From Ancylobacter sonchi (GTDB taxonomy: Bacteria; Pseudomonadota; Alphaproteobacteria; Rhizobiales; Xanthobacteraceae), in the NCBI RefSeq assembly GCF_018390695.1, contig NZ_JAHBGF010000013.1:1-64000 (forward strand): a stretch of DNA of 64,000 bases, given 5' to 3'. Below are positions 44,138-52,634 of this stretch, piece after piece (position 1 is the stretch's first letter; the number at the start of each line of letters is the position of its first letter). The notes under the pieces are model-generated. The model had not been told where the DNA came from. It ran no database searches and saw only the letters and a program-made list of their open reading frames with translations. A program made the translations under genes and the position numbers.

Positions 44138-45088
44138 ATGAACGACATGAGCCATCCGATTACCCGGCTCGGTGTCGAGGTTGCCGCCGGGCTGATCGGC
44201 CATGAGGAGATGGTCGAGCGGTTGCTGATCGCCCTTCTCGCCGGCGGTCATGTCCTAATCGAGGGGCCACCTGGCATCGCCAAGACCCGCGCCGTCAAGC
44301 GCCTCGCCGCCCATCTGCCGGGAAGCCATGCGCGCATCCAGTGCACGCCGGACCTACTCCCCTCGGACCTCACCGGCACTCAGGTGTTCCGTCCGGAAAC
44401 CGGTGGATTCGACTTCGTGCCCGGCCCGCTGTTCCACGCCCTCGTGCTGGTGGACGAGATCAACCGGGCGCCGCCCAAGGTCCAGTCGGCACTGCTCGAA
44501 GCCATGGCCGAGGGCCAGGTGACAACAGCGGGCGTGAGCCGCCCGTTGCCCGATCCATTTATGGTGGTCGCGACCCAGAACCCGATCGAGCACGAAGGTA
44601 CCTTCCCGCTGCCCGAGGCGCAGATGGACCGTTTCCTGCTGCATCTCTCGCTCCACCTTCCGCTCGCCGAGCAGGAGCGCGCTATCCTCGATCTGGTGGC
44701 CGCCGAGCGCATAGCCCCGCCCGCCTTCGCGGCGATACCGCTGTCGGCCGATACGCTGCACACGACCAAGGCGGAGGTCGCCCGGGTGCATCTTGCTCCC
44801 GCGCTCAAGGATTTCATCGTCCGTCTGGTGATGGCCTCGCGACCCGGCGGCGTGGTCGCCGAATGGGTCGAGCATCCCATCTCGCCGCGCGGCACGCTGG
44901 CTCTGGCGGCGGCGGCGCAGGCACGGGCCTGGCTCAAGGGCCGCGACTATGTGTTGCCCGAGGACGTGGCCACGCTGGCGCCGGACGCGCTCGCCCACCG
45001 GCTGATCCCGAGCTGGACGGCGCAGGGCGAGGGACGCACCGGGCGCAGCCTCGTCGCCGACATCCTACGCATGGTGGAGCCATGGTGA
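44138..45088 (+). CDS. MoxR-family AAA+ ATPase
   Basis: 316 residues; GGAGG lies 7 nt before the ATG. Walker A GPPGIAKT, Walker B LVLVDEINRAPPKVQSALLEAM and the sensor-1 region ATQNPIEHEGTFPLPEAQMDRF are all typical of MoxR. MoxR ATPases work with vWA proteins as chaperones for metalloenzymes, for example calcium insertion into methanol dehydrogenase in mxa clusters. First gene of a seven-gene operon with overlapping ends. Confidence 0.92.
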   Translation: MNDMSHPITRLGVEVAAGLIGHEEMVERLLIALLAGGHVLIEGPPGIAKTRAVKRLAAHLPGSHARIQCTPDLLPSDLTGTQVFRPETGGFDFVPGPLFHALVLVDEINRAPPKVQSALLEAMAEGQVTTAGVSRPLPDPFMVVATQNPIEHEGTFPLPEAQMDRFLLHLSLHLPLAEQERAILDLVAAERIAPPAFAAIPLSADTLHTTKAEVARVHLAPALKDFIVRLVMASRPGGVVAEWVEHPISPRGTLALAAAAQARAWLKGRDYVLPEDVATLAPDALAHRLIPSWTAQGEGRTGRSLVADILRMVEPW

Positions 45089-45918
45089 CGGTGCCGGATG
45101 TCCCCGGCATCCGTCTTCGGGCGGCGGAACTGCTGGCCCTGCGCGAGGGCGTGCCGGGGACGGGCCGCCATCGCCCCGCCTCGCGCCGGCCTGGTGCGGT
45201 TCCCGCCCGATCGCCCGGTTCCGGTATGGATCTGCGGGAGATCCGCGCCTTCGCGGAGGGAGACGACGCCCGCCGCATCGATCCCGCCGCCACCGCACGC
45301 ACCGGCACGCCGCATATACGTAGCTTCCACGAGGATCGGGACGACACGCTTCTGCTGATCGCTGATTTCCGCTCGCCGATGCTCTGGGGCACGGGCGCGG
45401 CGCTCCGCTCGGTCCGCGCGGCGCGGGCGTTGGCGCGACGGGGGTGGCAGGCGGTCGCCCATGGCGCCTCGCTCGCGGCCGTCGGCGTCGATGCCACCGG
45501 CTTCGCGGTCGTCCCGCTCGGCGGCGGTGTGCCGCAGATGAGCAGGATCAGCCACATGCTGGCCGCCCGGCACGACCGGGCTCTGGAGGCCGGCAGCGAA
45601 GCCCCATGTCTCGCCGAGGCGTTCACTCGGGCGGCGCGGCTGGCCCCGCCTGGTGCCGAAGTGCTCGTCGCCACCGATGCGGAGGGAGTGGCACCTGACG
45701 ATGAGCCGGCGCTGGCGCGGCTCGCGCGGCGGCGCCGGGTGCGCCTCCTCCTTCCCCTCGATCCGATCGAATTGTCTCCTCCACCGCTGGCGCTGCCCCT
45801 TCATGCGGGTCCGCTCCGTCGTTTCGCGCGGCTACGCGCCTTCGACCATGTGGCGCTGTCGCAGAGGATGCGGGCGCTGAATGTGAGCCTCGAGGTGGTC
45901 GTCGATGACCCAGGCTGA
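45082..45918 (+). CDS. DUF58-domain protein
   Basis: 278 residues from ATG at 45082, overlapping the MoxR stop. The DUF58 signature GMDLREIRAFAEGDDARRIDPAATARTG-type core is present, with a vWA-like half after it. MxaS of methylotrophs and the equivalent Bat proteins belong to this family and act beside MoxR. Residues are rich in Arg and Ala. No transmembrane segment is obvious. Confidence 0.85.
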   Translation: MVTVPDVPGIRLRAAELLALREGVPGTGRHRPASRRPGAVPARSPGSGMDLREIRAFAEGDDARRIDPAATARTGTPHIRSFHEDRDDTLLLIADFRSPMLWGTGAALRSVRAARALARRGWQAVAHGASLAAVGVDATGFAVVPLGGGVPQMSRISHMLAARHDRALEAGSEAPCLAEAFTRAARLAPPGAEVLVATDAEGVAPDDEPALARLARRRRVRLLLPLDPIELSPPPLALPLHAGPLRRFARLRAFDHVALSQRMRALNVSLEVVVDDPG

Positions 45919-46246
45919 ACTCATCGCAACGCTTCCCGAAGGGCGCCTGCCACCCGGGCTGATGCAACTCAACGCTACGGATTTTGCTACTCTCTTCGGC
46001 GCCGGGTTGCTGATGGCGGCGTTGCTGTGCTGGCTGACGCAGCCACTCCTGCAACGCAGGCCTTCTCGCCGCGTGCTCATCCGCGCCACGCGCGGGATGC
46101 CGCCGCAGGAGCGCGCGCTGGCAATCGCCCGCATTCTCGGACGGTTGCCGGAGGAGCTGCGCGCCACGGCCTATGGCGCCGCGCCGGCGCTACGTTCCGA
46201 GACAATCGAGCGGATTGCGCTGAAAGCGAGGCGCCGGCACCGATGA
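45905..46246 (+). CDS. small membrane protein, DUF4381-like position
   Basis: 113 residues with one transmembrane helix (about 30-48) and a basic cytoplasmic tail. Overlaps both neighbours (14 bp and 4 bp), which supports it being real. It holds the place usually occupied by DUF4381 proteins between DUF58 and vWA genes. Sequence similarity to that family is not strong enough by eye for certainty. Confidence 0.75.
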   Translation: MTQAELIATLPEGRLPPGLMQLNATDFATLFGAGLLMAALLCWLTQPLLQRRPSRRVLIRATRGMPPQERALAIARILGRLPEELRATAYGAAPALRSETIERIALKARRRHR

Positions 46247-47184
46247 GCTTCGCCTTTCCGCTCGCGTTTCTCTTGCTGCCGCTGCCTTGGCTGGTCCGGC
46301 ACATTCTCGCAGCCCACGCGCCTGTGGCCGCGTCGCTGCGCGTCGACTCCATGGTCCTCTCCGCCGCCCTGCCGGCCCCAGGGCACGACGATCGGCTGGG
46401 TAACGCTCTAATAATCTCGGCCTGGACAGCGCTGGTGCTGGCGCTGGCCGGCCCGCAGTTGCCGGTGACCAGGGACATCGTTACCGCCTCGGGACGCGAG
46501 ATAGTGCTGGTGCTGGATCTCTCCGGCAGCATGGTGAAGGAGGACTTTGTCCTCGACGGGCGACCGCTGTCGCGCATGGACGCCGTCAAGCGCGTGGCCG
46601 CGCGCTTCGTCGCCGCCCGCCGTGGCGACCGCATCGGACTGGTGATCTTTGGCGACCGGGCCTACGTCGCACAGCCGTCCACTTTCGACGTCGATTCGAC
46701 CGCCCATGCCATCGAGGTCGCGCAGATCGGCATTTCCGGTCGCTCCACGGCGATTTCCGACGGGCTGGGCCTTGCCACCCGGCGGCTCTCGCGCAGCGAT
46801 GCGCAGAGCAAGGTCATCATCCTGCTGTCCGACGGGATCGATACGACGGGGAAGGTACAGGCGAGCGATGCGGCACGGCTGGCCGCCAGCCATGACATCC
46901 GGGTGCACACCATCGCATTGGGCCCGGACGATCTGGAAAGTCAGCCGCAGTCGCGCGACGCGGTGGACGCGGCAGCCCTGCGCGCCATGGCCGAGGCAGG
47001 AAACGGCACGAGCTTCCGGGTCCGCAGCATGGAGGAACTGGAGGTCATGGCTGCCAGTCTCGACCAGCTCGAGCCCAACCCGATGAAGCGCCCGCCGATG
47101 CTCTATTGGCAGCCGCTCTGGATGTGGTTCGGCGGTACGGCCCTGGCGTTGGTCACGCTGCTGGTTCTGCGGAGGCGAGAATGA
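46243..47184 (+). CDS. vWA-domain membrane protein, BatA/MxaC-like
   Basis: 313 residues. N-terminal hydrophobic segments, a von Willebrand A domain with complete MIDAS (DLSGSM, then GRSTAISDGL and LLSDGIDTTG) and a C-terminal transmembrane helix. Faces the periplasm in known BatA-type proteins, where it partners MoxR-driven maturation. Coupled to both neighbours by overlaps of 4 bp. Confidence 0.88.
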   Translation: MSFAFPLAFLLLPLPWLVRHILAAHAPVAASLRVDSMVLSAALPAPGHDDRLGNALIISAWTALVLALAGPQLPVTRDIVTASGREIVLVLDLSGSMVKEDFVLDGRPLSRMDAVKRVAARFVAARRGDRIGLVIFGDRAYVAQPSTFDVDSTAHAIEVAQIGISGRSTAISDGLGLATRRLSRSDAQSKVIILLSDGIDTTGKVQASDAARLAASHDIRVHTIALGPDDLESQPQSRDAVDAAALRAMAEAGNGTSFRVRSMEELEVMAASLDQLEPNPMKRPPMLYWQPLWMWFGGTALALVTLLVLRRRE

Positions 47185-48047
47185 GTGACTTCATCCTGCT
47201 GCGTCCCTGGTGGCTCGCCGCGCTGCCGATGCTCCTCGCCATCGTGCTATGGAATTGGTGGCGTGGCCCGACCGCCGGCGGTTGGGAGCGGGTGATGTCT
47301 CCCGCCATGCTCGCCGCAATGCGGACGCTCGGCCATCTGCGCGGCGCCGCCGGCCGCCCGGGCCTTGCTCCGCTCGCCGCGGCAGGCTTGATCAGCCTCG
47401 GCCTCTGCGGGCCGGCGGTACCGCGCGCCGATGCGCCCCTGCTGGCGGGAAGCGGCGCGATCCTGATCGCCATCGACATGTCGCCCTCCGTCACCGAAAG
47501 CGGAGCCATGGCCGACGCGCAAGCGGCCGCGGCTGGCGTGCTGTCGGCGGCGAACGGCCGGCCCGTGGGCCTTCTTCTCTATTCAGGAGAAGCCTACGAG
47601 GTTGCTGCTCCCACCGCCGATCCGGCGACGCTGGAGAGCCAGATCGCGGTGCTGGGGCCAGACATCATGCCGAGCGTCGGCAGTCGGCCTGCCGCCGCTC
47701 TGGCGTTGGCGCGGCAGATGCTCGTGGCCAGCCGGGATGCCGATCTCGTGCTGATCTCGGATGGCGGCGGGTTTGACGATGCCGCCCGCGCGGAGGCCGA
47801 GCGGCTCGTCGGCTCCGGCGTTCGCCTTTCCGTGCTCGGCGTGGGAGAGGGCACGGGGGCACTGTCAGCGCTGGGCAGCAGTTTCGCACCAGCCCGCTCT
47901 CCCGGACCGGTCCTCCAGCGCCTGTCGAGCCGGGGCTCGCCGAAGCCGGATCCGGTACTGCCTGCCCTGGAATTCCGCGATCTCGGGCCATTCGTCGCCG
48001 CTCTGGCCGCGATCCCACTGCTCAGCCTGTTCCGGAGGCGCCTATGA
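47181..48047 (+). CDS. vWA-domain membrane protein, BatB/MxaL-like
   Basis: 288 residues, second vWA gene. Hydrophobic N-terminal segments, MIDAS motif DMSPSV and LVLISDGGGFDD, and a C-terminal hydrophobic anchor. Clearly a different branch from the preceding vWA protein. Two vWA genes in a row are typical of Bat and mxa clusters. Confidence 0.86.
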   Translation: MSDFILLRPWWLAALPMLLAIVLWNWWRGPTAGGWERVMSPAMLAAMRTLGHLRGAAGRPGLAPLAAAGLISLGLCGPAVPRADAPLLAGSGAILIAIDMSPSVTESGAMADAQAAAAGVLSAANGRPVGLLLYSGEAYEVAAPTADPATLESQIAVLGPDIMPSVGSRPAAALALARQMLVASRDADLVLISDGGGFDDAARAEAERLVGSGVRLSVLGVGEGTGALSALGSSFAPARSPGPVLQRLSSRGSPKPDPVLPALEFRDLGPFVAALAAIPLLSLFRRRL

Positions 48048-48658
48048 ACCGTACCGCACTGCTGGCGGCGGCCGGGCTCGGCTGCATCGTTTTCGCCGGT
48101 CCGGCGGCATGGGGGCGCCTCGCGCTATGGACGGGCGCACCGGGCGCGGCATGGTTCCTTGATGACGCCGCCGCGCGCGGCCTCGCTCTCTATCGTGACG
48201 GTGCCTATGCCGAGGCCGATGCCGCCTTCGCCGACGCCGGACGCAGCCAGACCTTCAACCGCGCCCTGACGCTTGCCGCGACCGGCCGTCATGGCCTGTC
48301 GGTCGCCTATCTCGACGCTGTTCTCTTCGCCAATCCGGCGGATGCCGAGGCGCGGGAGCTGCGCGAGCGGATTGCCACGATGGTTCCGAAGACACGCGGC
48401 GATGGCATCGCCCCCGGACGGCTGCCCGGACATGGCGGCCTCGAGGCCTCGCGGGAGGTGACCGGCCAGATGATGGCCAGCACGCCCGATCCGACCTGGA
48501 AAAAGCCAATCGAAGCACGCGGCTTCGCGGCCTCCGATGCGTGGCTCGATACGCTCGCGGACGATCCCGGCGAGTTCCTGCGCCTGCGATTGCTGAAGGA
48601 ACATGAGCGCCGCGCCGGCCTCGGCCTGCTCCGGCCGGAGGAGGACGATCGATGGTGA
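48044..48658 (+). CDS. TPR-like small protein, BatC/MxaK-like position
   Basis: 204 residues. N-terminal signal or membrane anchor (about 4-28), then repeated Ala-rich helices resembling one or two TPR units (GLALYRDGAYAEADAAFADAG). No further motif recognised. Its place between the second vWA gene and the BatD-like gene suggests a scaffold role in the periplasm. MxaK is an alternative name by position only. Confidence 0.7.
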   Translation: MNRTALLAAAGLGCIVFAGPAAWGRLALWTGAPGAAWFLDDAAARGLALYRDGAYAEADAAFADAGRSQTFNRALTLAATGRHGLSVAYLDAVLFANPADAEARELRERIATMVPKTRGDGIAPGRLPGHGGLEASREVTGQMMASTPDPTWKKPIEARGFAASDAWLDTLADDPGEFLRLRLLKEHERRAGLGLLRPEEDDRW

Positions 48659-49815
48659 TCCGGATCGTTGCCTTTCTCGTCCTGCTCCTCGGCGGCGCCC
48701 GGGCCGATGACCTGCGGCTCGTCGTGCCGCAGATGCAGCCGGTCGTCGGCGAGATGATCCCGGTGACGCTGCGAGGCGAGTACACCAGCCGTATCGCTCT
48801 CGAGACACTCACCTTTCCCGGCTCCGACCAGTATGACTGGATGCAACTCGCCCGCGACCAGTGGCGAGATGAAGAAATCGACGGCCGCACCGTCCGCGTG
48901 TTCGAACGGCGCCTCGCCGTGTTTCCGCGGCAGGCCGGTCCGCTCACCCTCGGGCCGGTCACGCACCATCTGACCGTGGTCGGCGCGAATAATCTGCGTG
49001 AGCCCCTCGACATGACGGCACAGCCGATCACGCTGCCGGTCGCCCCCTTCCCCGCCGAAGGCGCTCCGCTTTCCGCCCGCAAGCTGGAGATCGAGGACAC
49101 GCTGTCGGATGCGCCGGGTGCGCTGCGCGACGGCGAAACGCTGGTCCGCCGTATCACCCTGAAGGCGCAAGGTGCGCTGCCCCATCAGCTGCCGCCCCGC
49201 CCCTCCATGCGCCAGCCATGGCTAATCAGCTTCGCCGCCCCGGAACGGCGCGAGACGCAGCCCACGCCGGAGGGACCCGCGACGAGCATTACCTGGGAAT
49301 GGCACCTTCGTCCCAAAACCGGCGAGCCGGGCGTGTTGCCGGCGGTCTCCATCCCCTGGTTCGACACCGCCGCTCGCCAGATGCGTACCGTGGAGATTGC
49401 GGCGATCCCGTTTGGCTATGCCAGCTTTCGCGATAATCGGAGCGGCGTCGGGAGCCTGTCGGCCGGCCAAGTGGGCATTGCGCTCTTCGTATTCGCGATC
49501 GGGGTGGCAGCAGGCTACGTTGTGGCCTTCTCGGGACTGTCCCGCCGGCGAAGAGAGGACATCGTGCGGCAGCTGCGACGACTCTCGCCCTTCGACCCGA
49601 CGAAGCAGGGCGTGAAGCGTGTGATGCGCACTGGCGATCTCTTGATCATTCGCCGCGCAGCCGAGCGCTATCTAAATCGTCGTCGCGAGCTGTGCCTTCC
49701 AATGAGCGGGCGGGAGACCACTCTTCTCGATACCCTGCTATACCAGCGAGCTGAGAATACACAGGGATTCGAGGCAAACGCCGCAGCGGCACGGGAAATC
49801 TTTCGACATGAATAA
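48652..49815 (+). CDS. BatD/MxaA-like membrane protein
   Basis: 387 residues. A signal peptide (VIRIVAFLVLLLGGARA) is followed by a beta-rich periplasmic region, a transmembrane helix around 277-297 and a basic cytoplasmic tail. This matches BatD-type proteins and, in topology, MxaA. Last gene of the overlapping operon. An IS-derived sequence begins 52 bp downstream, so any genes that once followed have been lost or displaced. Confidence 0.8.
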   Translation: MVIRIVAFLVLLLGGARADDLRLVVPQMQPVVGEMIPVTLRGEYTSRIALETLTFPGSDQYDWMQLARDQWRDEEIDGRTVRVFERRLAVFPRQAGPLTLGPVTHHLTVVGANNLREPLDMTAQPITLPVAPFPAEGAPLSARKLEIEDTLSDAPGALRDGETLVRRITLKAQGALPHQLPPRPSMRQPWLISFAAPERRETQPTPEGPATSITWEWHLRPKTGEPGVLPAVSIPWFDTAARQMRTVEIAAIPFGYASFRDNRSGVGSLSAGQVGIALFVFAIGVAAGYVVAFSGLSRRRREDIVRQLRRLSPFDPTKQGVKRVMRTGDLLIIRRAAERYLNRRRELCLPMSGRETTLLDTLLYQRAENTQGFEANAAAAREIFRHE

Positions 49816-49866
49816 CGTGCCTGGCAGGGAGCCTGCCGACCATTGCAGTCCGTGAAAGAGGCCGTC

Positions 49867-50480
49867 TCAATGTCGGAACCTTGGACATGATCTCGCGTCC
49901 GCAAATGGCGCGCCATGCTGGTTCCCATTGGCCCAGCAGGTGCGGATTGGGCGCCGTGGGCTCCAGCAGCCGGCGATGGTTGAACCAATCGACGCAGGCG
50001 AGCGTCGCGAACTCAACAGCCTCGAAGGAGCGCAGGGACCACGCCGATGGATGAGCTCGGCCTTGTAGAGGCGGCTGATCGTCTCGGCGAGGGCGTTGTC
50101 GTAGCTGTCGCCGATGCTGCCGACGGAGGGCTCGATGCCAGCCTCGGCCAGACGCTCGGTGTAGCGGATGCTGACATATTGCGAGCCGCGGTCGCTATGG
50201 TGCGCCGGGCCGCCGCGATGAACGGGCCGTCGCTCGTGAAGCGCCTGCTCAAGAGCATCCAGCACGAAGCCGGCATGAGCAGTCCGGCTCACCCGACAGC
50301 CGACGATGCGGCGGGCGTAGGCGTCGATCACGAAGGCGATGTAGACAGAGCCTGACCAGGTGCTGACATAGGTGACGTCGGACAGCCACAGCCTATTCGG
50401 CGCCGGGGCATGAAAGACCCGGCTCACTCGGTCGAGCGGGCACGGTGCCGCTTGATCCTGCACGGTTGGGTTTGCCGGCG
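49867..50480 (-). pseudogene. IS3-family transposase (OrfB) remnant, frameshifted and truncated
   Basis: Most of the integrase core is readable: RLWLSDVTYV (first Asp), YIAFVIDAYARRIVG, HHSDRGSQYVS (second Asp) and SYDNALAET (Glu). Reading then breaks near 50033, where the expected WRSFEAVEFATL continues only in the next frame; a single missing base in what should be TGGCGC explains this. The frame is closed upstream by a stop, and the OrfA gene and the 5' part of OrfB are not seen. Not a functional element. It directly follows the MoxR-type operon. Confidence 0.85.
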
Positions 50481-50695
50481 AAGTTCAGGCGGACGAGAAC
50501 GGGGGACGTAGAGGCGCGCGTAGGGGTGGCATCGGTCATGATGCGGTAGGCTCCGTGGTTTTGAAGGATGGTTGCAGGCGCGGCGAAATGGCCCCGTAAC
50601 GGGGGTCAACTCATTGTTGCGCCGGTAAGACAATATGCCTTGTATGGCGCGCGGCCGGCTCAGGACGAGCCTGTCAGCACAGTGTGGAGAGTGAA
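50481..50695. other. gap between IS remnant and DUF1269 gene
   Basis: No gene. The stretch CCCCGTTACGGGG lies near 50594-50606, a short palindrome possibly belonging to the IS end. The rest shows nothing I can name. Confidence 0.3.
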
Positions 50696-51181
50696 ATGGC
50701 CGACCTCGTAATCATCGCCTACGACTCCGAAGAGAAGGCTGAGGCCGCACGTCAAGAGCTTCTGAAGCTTCAGAAGGAATATCTGATCGAGCTGGGCGAC
50801 GCCGTGATAGCGGTTCGTCGGGAAGACGGTACGATCAAGCTGAACCAGCTCGTGAACACGACCCTGACCGGCGCAGCCTCGGGTGGTCTTTGGGGCGGCC
50901 TTGTCGGCCTGATCTTCCTCAACCCGCTGCTCGGGATGGCGATTGGAGCGGGCGCTGGGGCGATTGCCGGGAAGTTCACCGACGTCGGGATCAACGATGA
51001 CTTCCTCAAAGAAGCCAGCTCGGCTCTCGGCCCCAATCAGGCCGCGCTCTGCGTCCTTATCCGCAAGGTGACGGCCGACAAGGTGGTTGCGGACATGGCC
51101 AAGTTCGGCGGCACAGTTCTCCAGACCAGCCTCTCCCACGAACAGGAAGAGAAGCTTCAGGCCGCCCTCAAGGCCGGCTAA
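50696..51181 (+). CDS. DUF1269-family membrane protein
   Basis: 161 residues from ATG at 50696 (GGAG 6 nt upstream; a GTG at 50684 is in frame). A Gly-rich membrane segment (GGLWGGLVGLIFLNPLLGMAIGAGAGAIAG) sits between an alpha/beta N-terminal half and a short C-terminal helix. DUF1269 proteins are small membrane proteins of unknown function, sometimes stress-associated. It stands alone between mobile-element fragments. Confidence 0.85.
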   Translation: MADLVIIAYDSEEKAEAARQELLKLQKEYLIELGDAVIAVRREDGTIKLNQLVNTTLTGAASGGLWGGLVGLIFLNPLLGMAIGAGAGAIAGKFTDVGINDDFLKEASSALGPNQAALCVLIRKVTADKVVADMAKFGGTVLQTSLSHEQEEKLQAALKAG

Positions 51182-51305
51182 CGCCTCTGAGGTATACCCT
51201 AGTGGTCGATCGACGGACGCACCGAAACCCTGACCGCTAGGGTTAACTTCTCTTCAGCGTACATATTATCCGCGGACATCAGCCTTGCCGACATCGGAGG
51301 GGCCG

Positions 51306-51690
51306 ATGTCCACCGTGCTCCATACCCGCGTCTCCACCGCTGACCAGACTCTCGCCCGTCAACGTACGCAGGCCGAGGCAGCCGACTATAGGTTCGACAC
51401 GGTGATTGCCGATGAAGGCGTTTCCGGCCACCGCTCAGGCCCCAGGCAGAGGACCACCAAGGAGGCTCCGAAGGCCGGCATTGCCCACGCGAAAGCGATT
51501 GAAAGCGAGACCAAGTACCGGGGCAGGAAGCCGAGCTTCACGCGGGAACCGTTCACCAGCATGCGGGAGATGCTCGGTCAGGGAACAGGCGTGAGCGAGA
51601 TATCCAAGTTCACCGGCCTCACCCGGCAGACGGTCTATCGGATCAAGGAAGAGCCCACCGAACAGGCGAAGGCGCTGGAGACGTGGGAAC
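51306..51690 (+). pseudogene. resolvase/invertase-type serine recombinase with internal deletion
   Basis: The frame begins MSTVLHTRVSTADQTL (catalytic Ser in RVST) and ends with a resolvase-type helix-turn-helix region (GVSEISKFTGLTRQTVYRIKEE). Between them, after DEGVSGHRSG, the long middle part with the LDRLGR-type helix is missing, and sequence resumes at TTKEAPKAGIAHAKA. About 80-90 residues expected in this family are absent. The frame reads on into unrelated sequence until 51872. Almost certainly inactive. Confidence 0.75.
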
Positions 51691-52051
51691 TGCAAGGGTC
51701 ACGGAAGCTTGAGACCATGCCTCGGCACCCGCCCTGCGCTGAGCCATTCAGGCCAGCCGAAGACCGCTTCGAAGCTGGCGCAGAAGGCCGCAATGACGGC
51801 CACTATCGCCATGATCCAGACGTTGAGCTGGTCTCCTCATTGGTCTCATATCCCACGGACGGGATCCTATAGTGGGGTTAGCCGGAGCGGTATCCTGAGG
51901 TCGTTTCCCCGGCTGTCATACTGGGAACGCATTGTCCCGTTAGGTCAGCATCGTCGCACATGCGGCCACGCCCTGCCTCAGGCATCGGGCTCCACTCAAA
52001 TCGACGCACGAGCGTCAGCCACCGGCTATCTGCCGGAGGCATAGAGGATAT
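51691..52051. other. gap after recombinase remnant
   Basis: No supported gene. Open frames here are read-through or antisense. It appears to be decayed mobile-element sequence. Confidence 0.3.
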
Positions 52052-52204
52052 ATGCATACTCAGATTATACGCCCCCTCCCCGTCCTTCCGCCCGCCCCCG
52101 CCCCCGCCCCCGAGGCACGCCGCTCCCGCCCCGATTGGAAGCCGGAGCCCTGCGGCCTGACGCGCGAGCAAATCCGCGCAATCGTCATCGATCAGATCGG
52201 CTGA
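52052..52204 (+). CDS. small protein ending LTREQIRAIVIDQIG
   Basis: 50 residues, too short for routine detection. ATG at 52052 has GAGG 4 nt upstream (GAGGATATATG). The first half is a Pro-Ala repeat (PAPAPAPE), and the second half reads RPDWKPEPCGLTREQIRAIV, which looks like a genuine folded helix with one Cys. Codon use matches surrounding genes. Function unknown; conservation in relatives would settle whether it is real. Confidence 0.5.
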   Translation: MHTQIIRPLPVLPPAPAPAPEARRSRPDWKPEPCGLTREQIRAIVIDQIG

Positions 52205-52634
52205 CCTCGCCCCTTTGGACTCAGGGAGCCCCCGCAGGTCGGCGTTCGCACTCCACAGCAGGGCTCTACAGCGGCGGCGCTCAATGCGCGCCCATGGAGT
52301 CCTGAGGGCATCCGCAGGCCACCGCCGGGGCACCCTAGGCTTGGCCGAATGCAGCCCGGCAAGCCCCCCAGGGGGGAACGCGCGGTTCCTTCCTATTCAG
52401 ATACGCGCTCAGTTTTTCCGGTGGAATATCCGCCCCTGAAAGGACCCTAGGAACTTCCTAGGGAGCCCTCCCCCTGACAGCGCGCTTCGCCAACCGACCG
52501 CTGCTTCCACCCGGCAAGCTCCCGCTTCCGGCCCAGTTCGAAAGGCTTTAACTCCCGCATCAGCAGAAAGCGCAGCTTCCGATCGAGCCCGCACGTGACC
52601 CTATGTATATTTTAGTCTAGCCTAGGCCATGAAC
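52205..52634. other. intergenic gap
   Basis: About 430 bp with no supported gene. Composition changes from GC-rich to AT-rich near 52600, at the border of the LuxR-type regulator. Confidence 0.35.

Noticed and set aside
44138-49815. Firm assignment as mxa methanol-oxidation genes
   Set aside because: Structural mxaFJGI genes are absent, and Bat operons have the same domain order; kept as an analogy without gene symbols.
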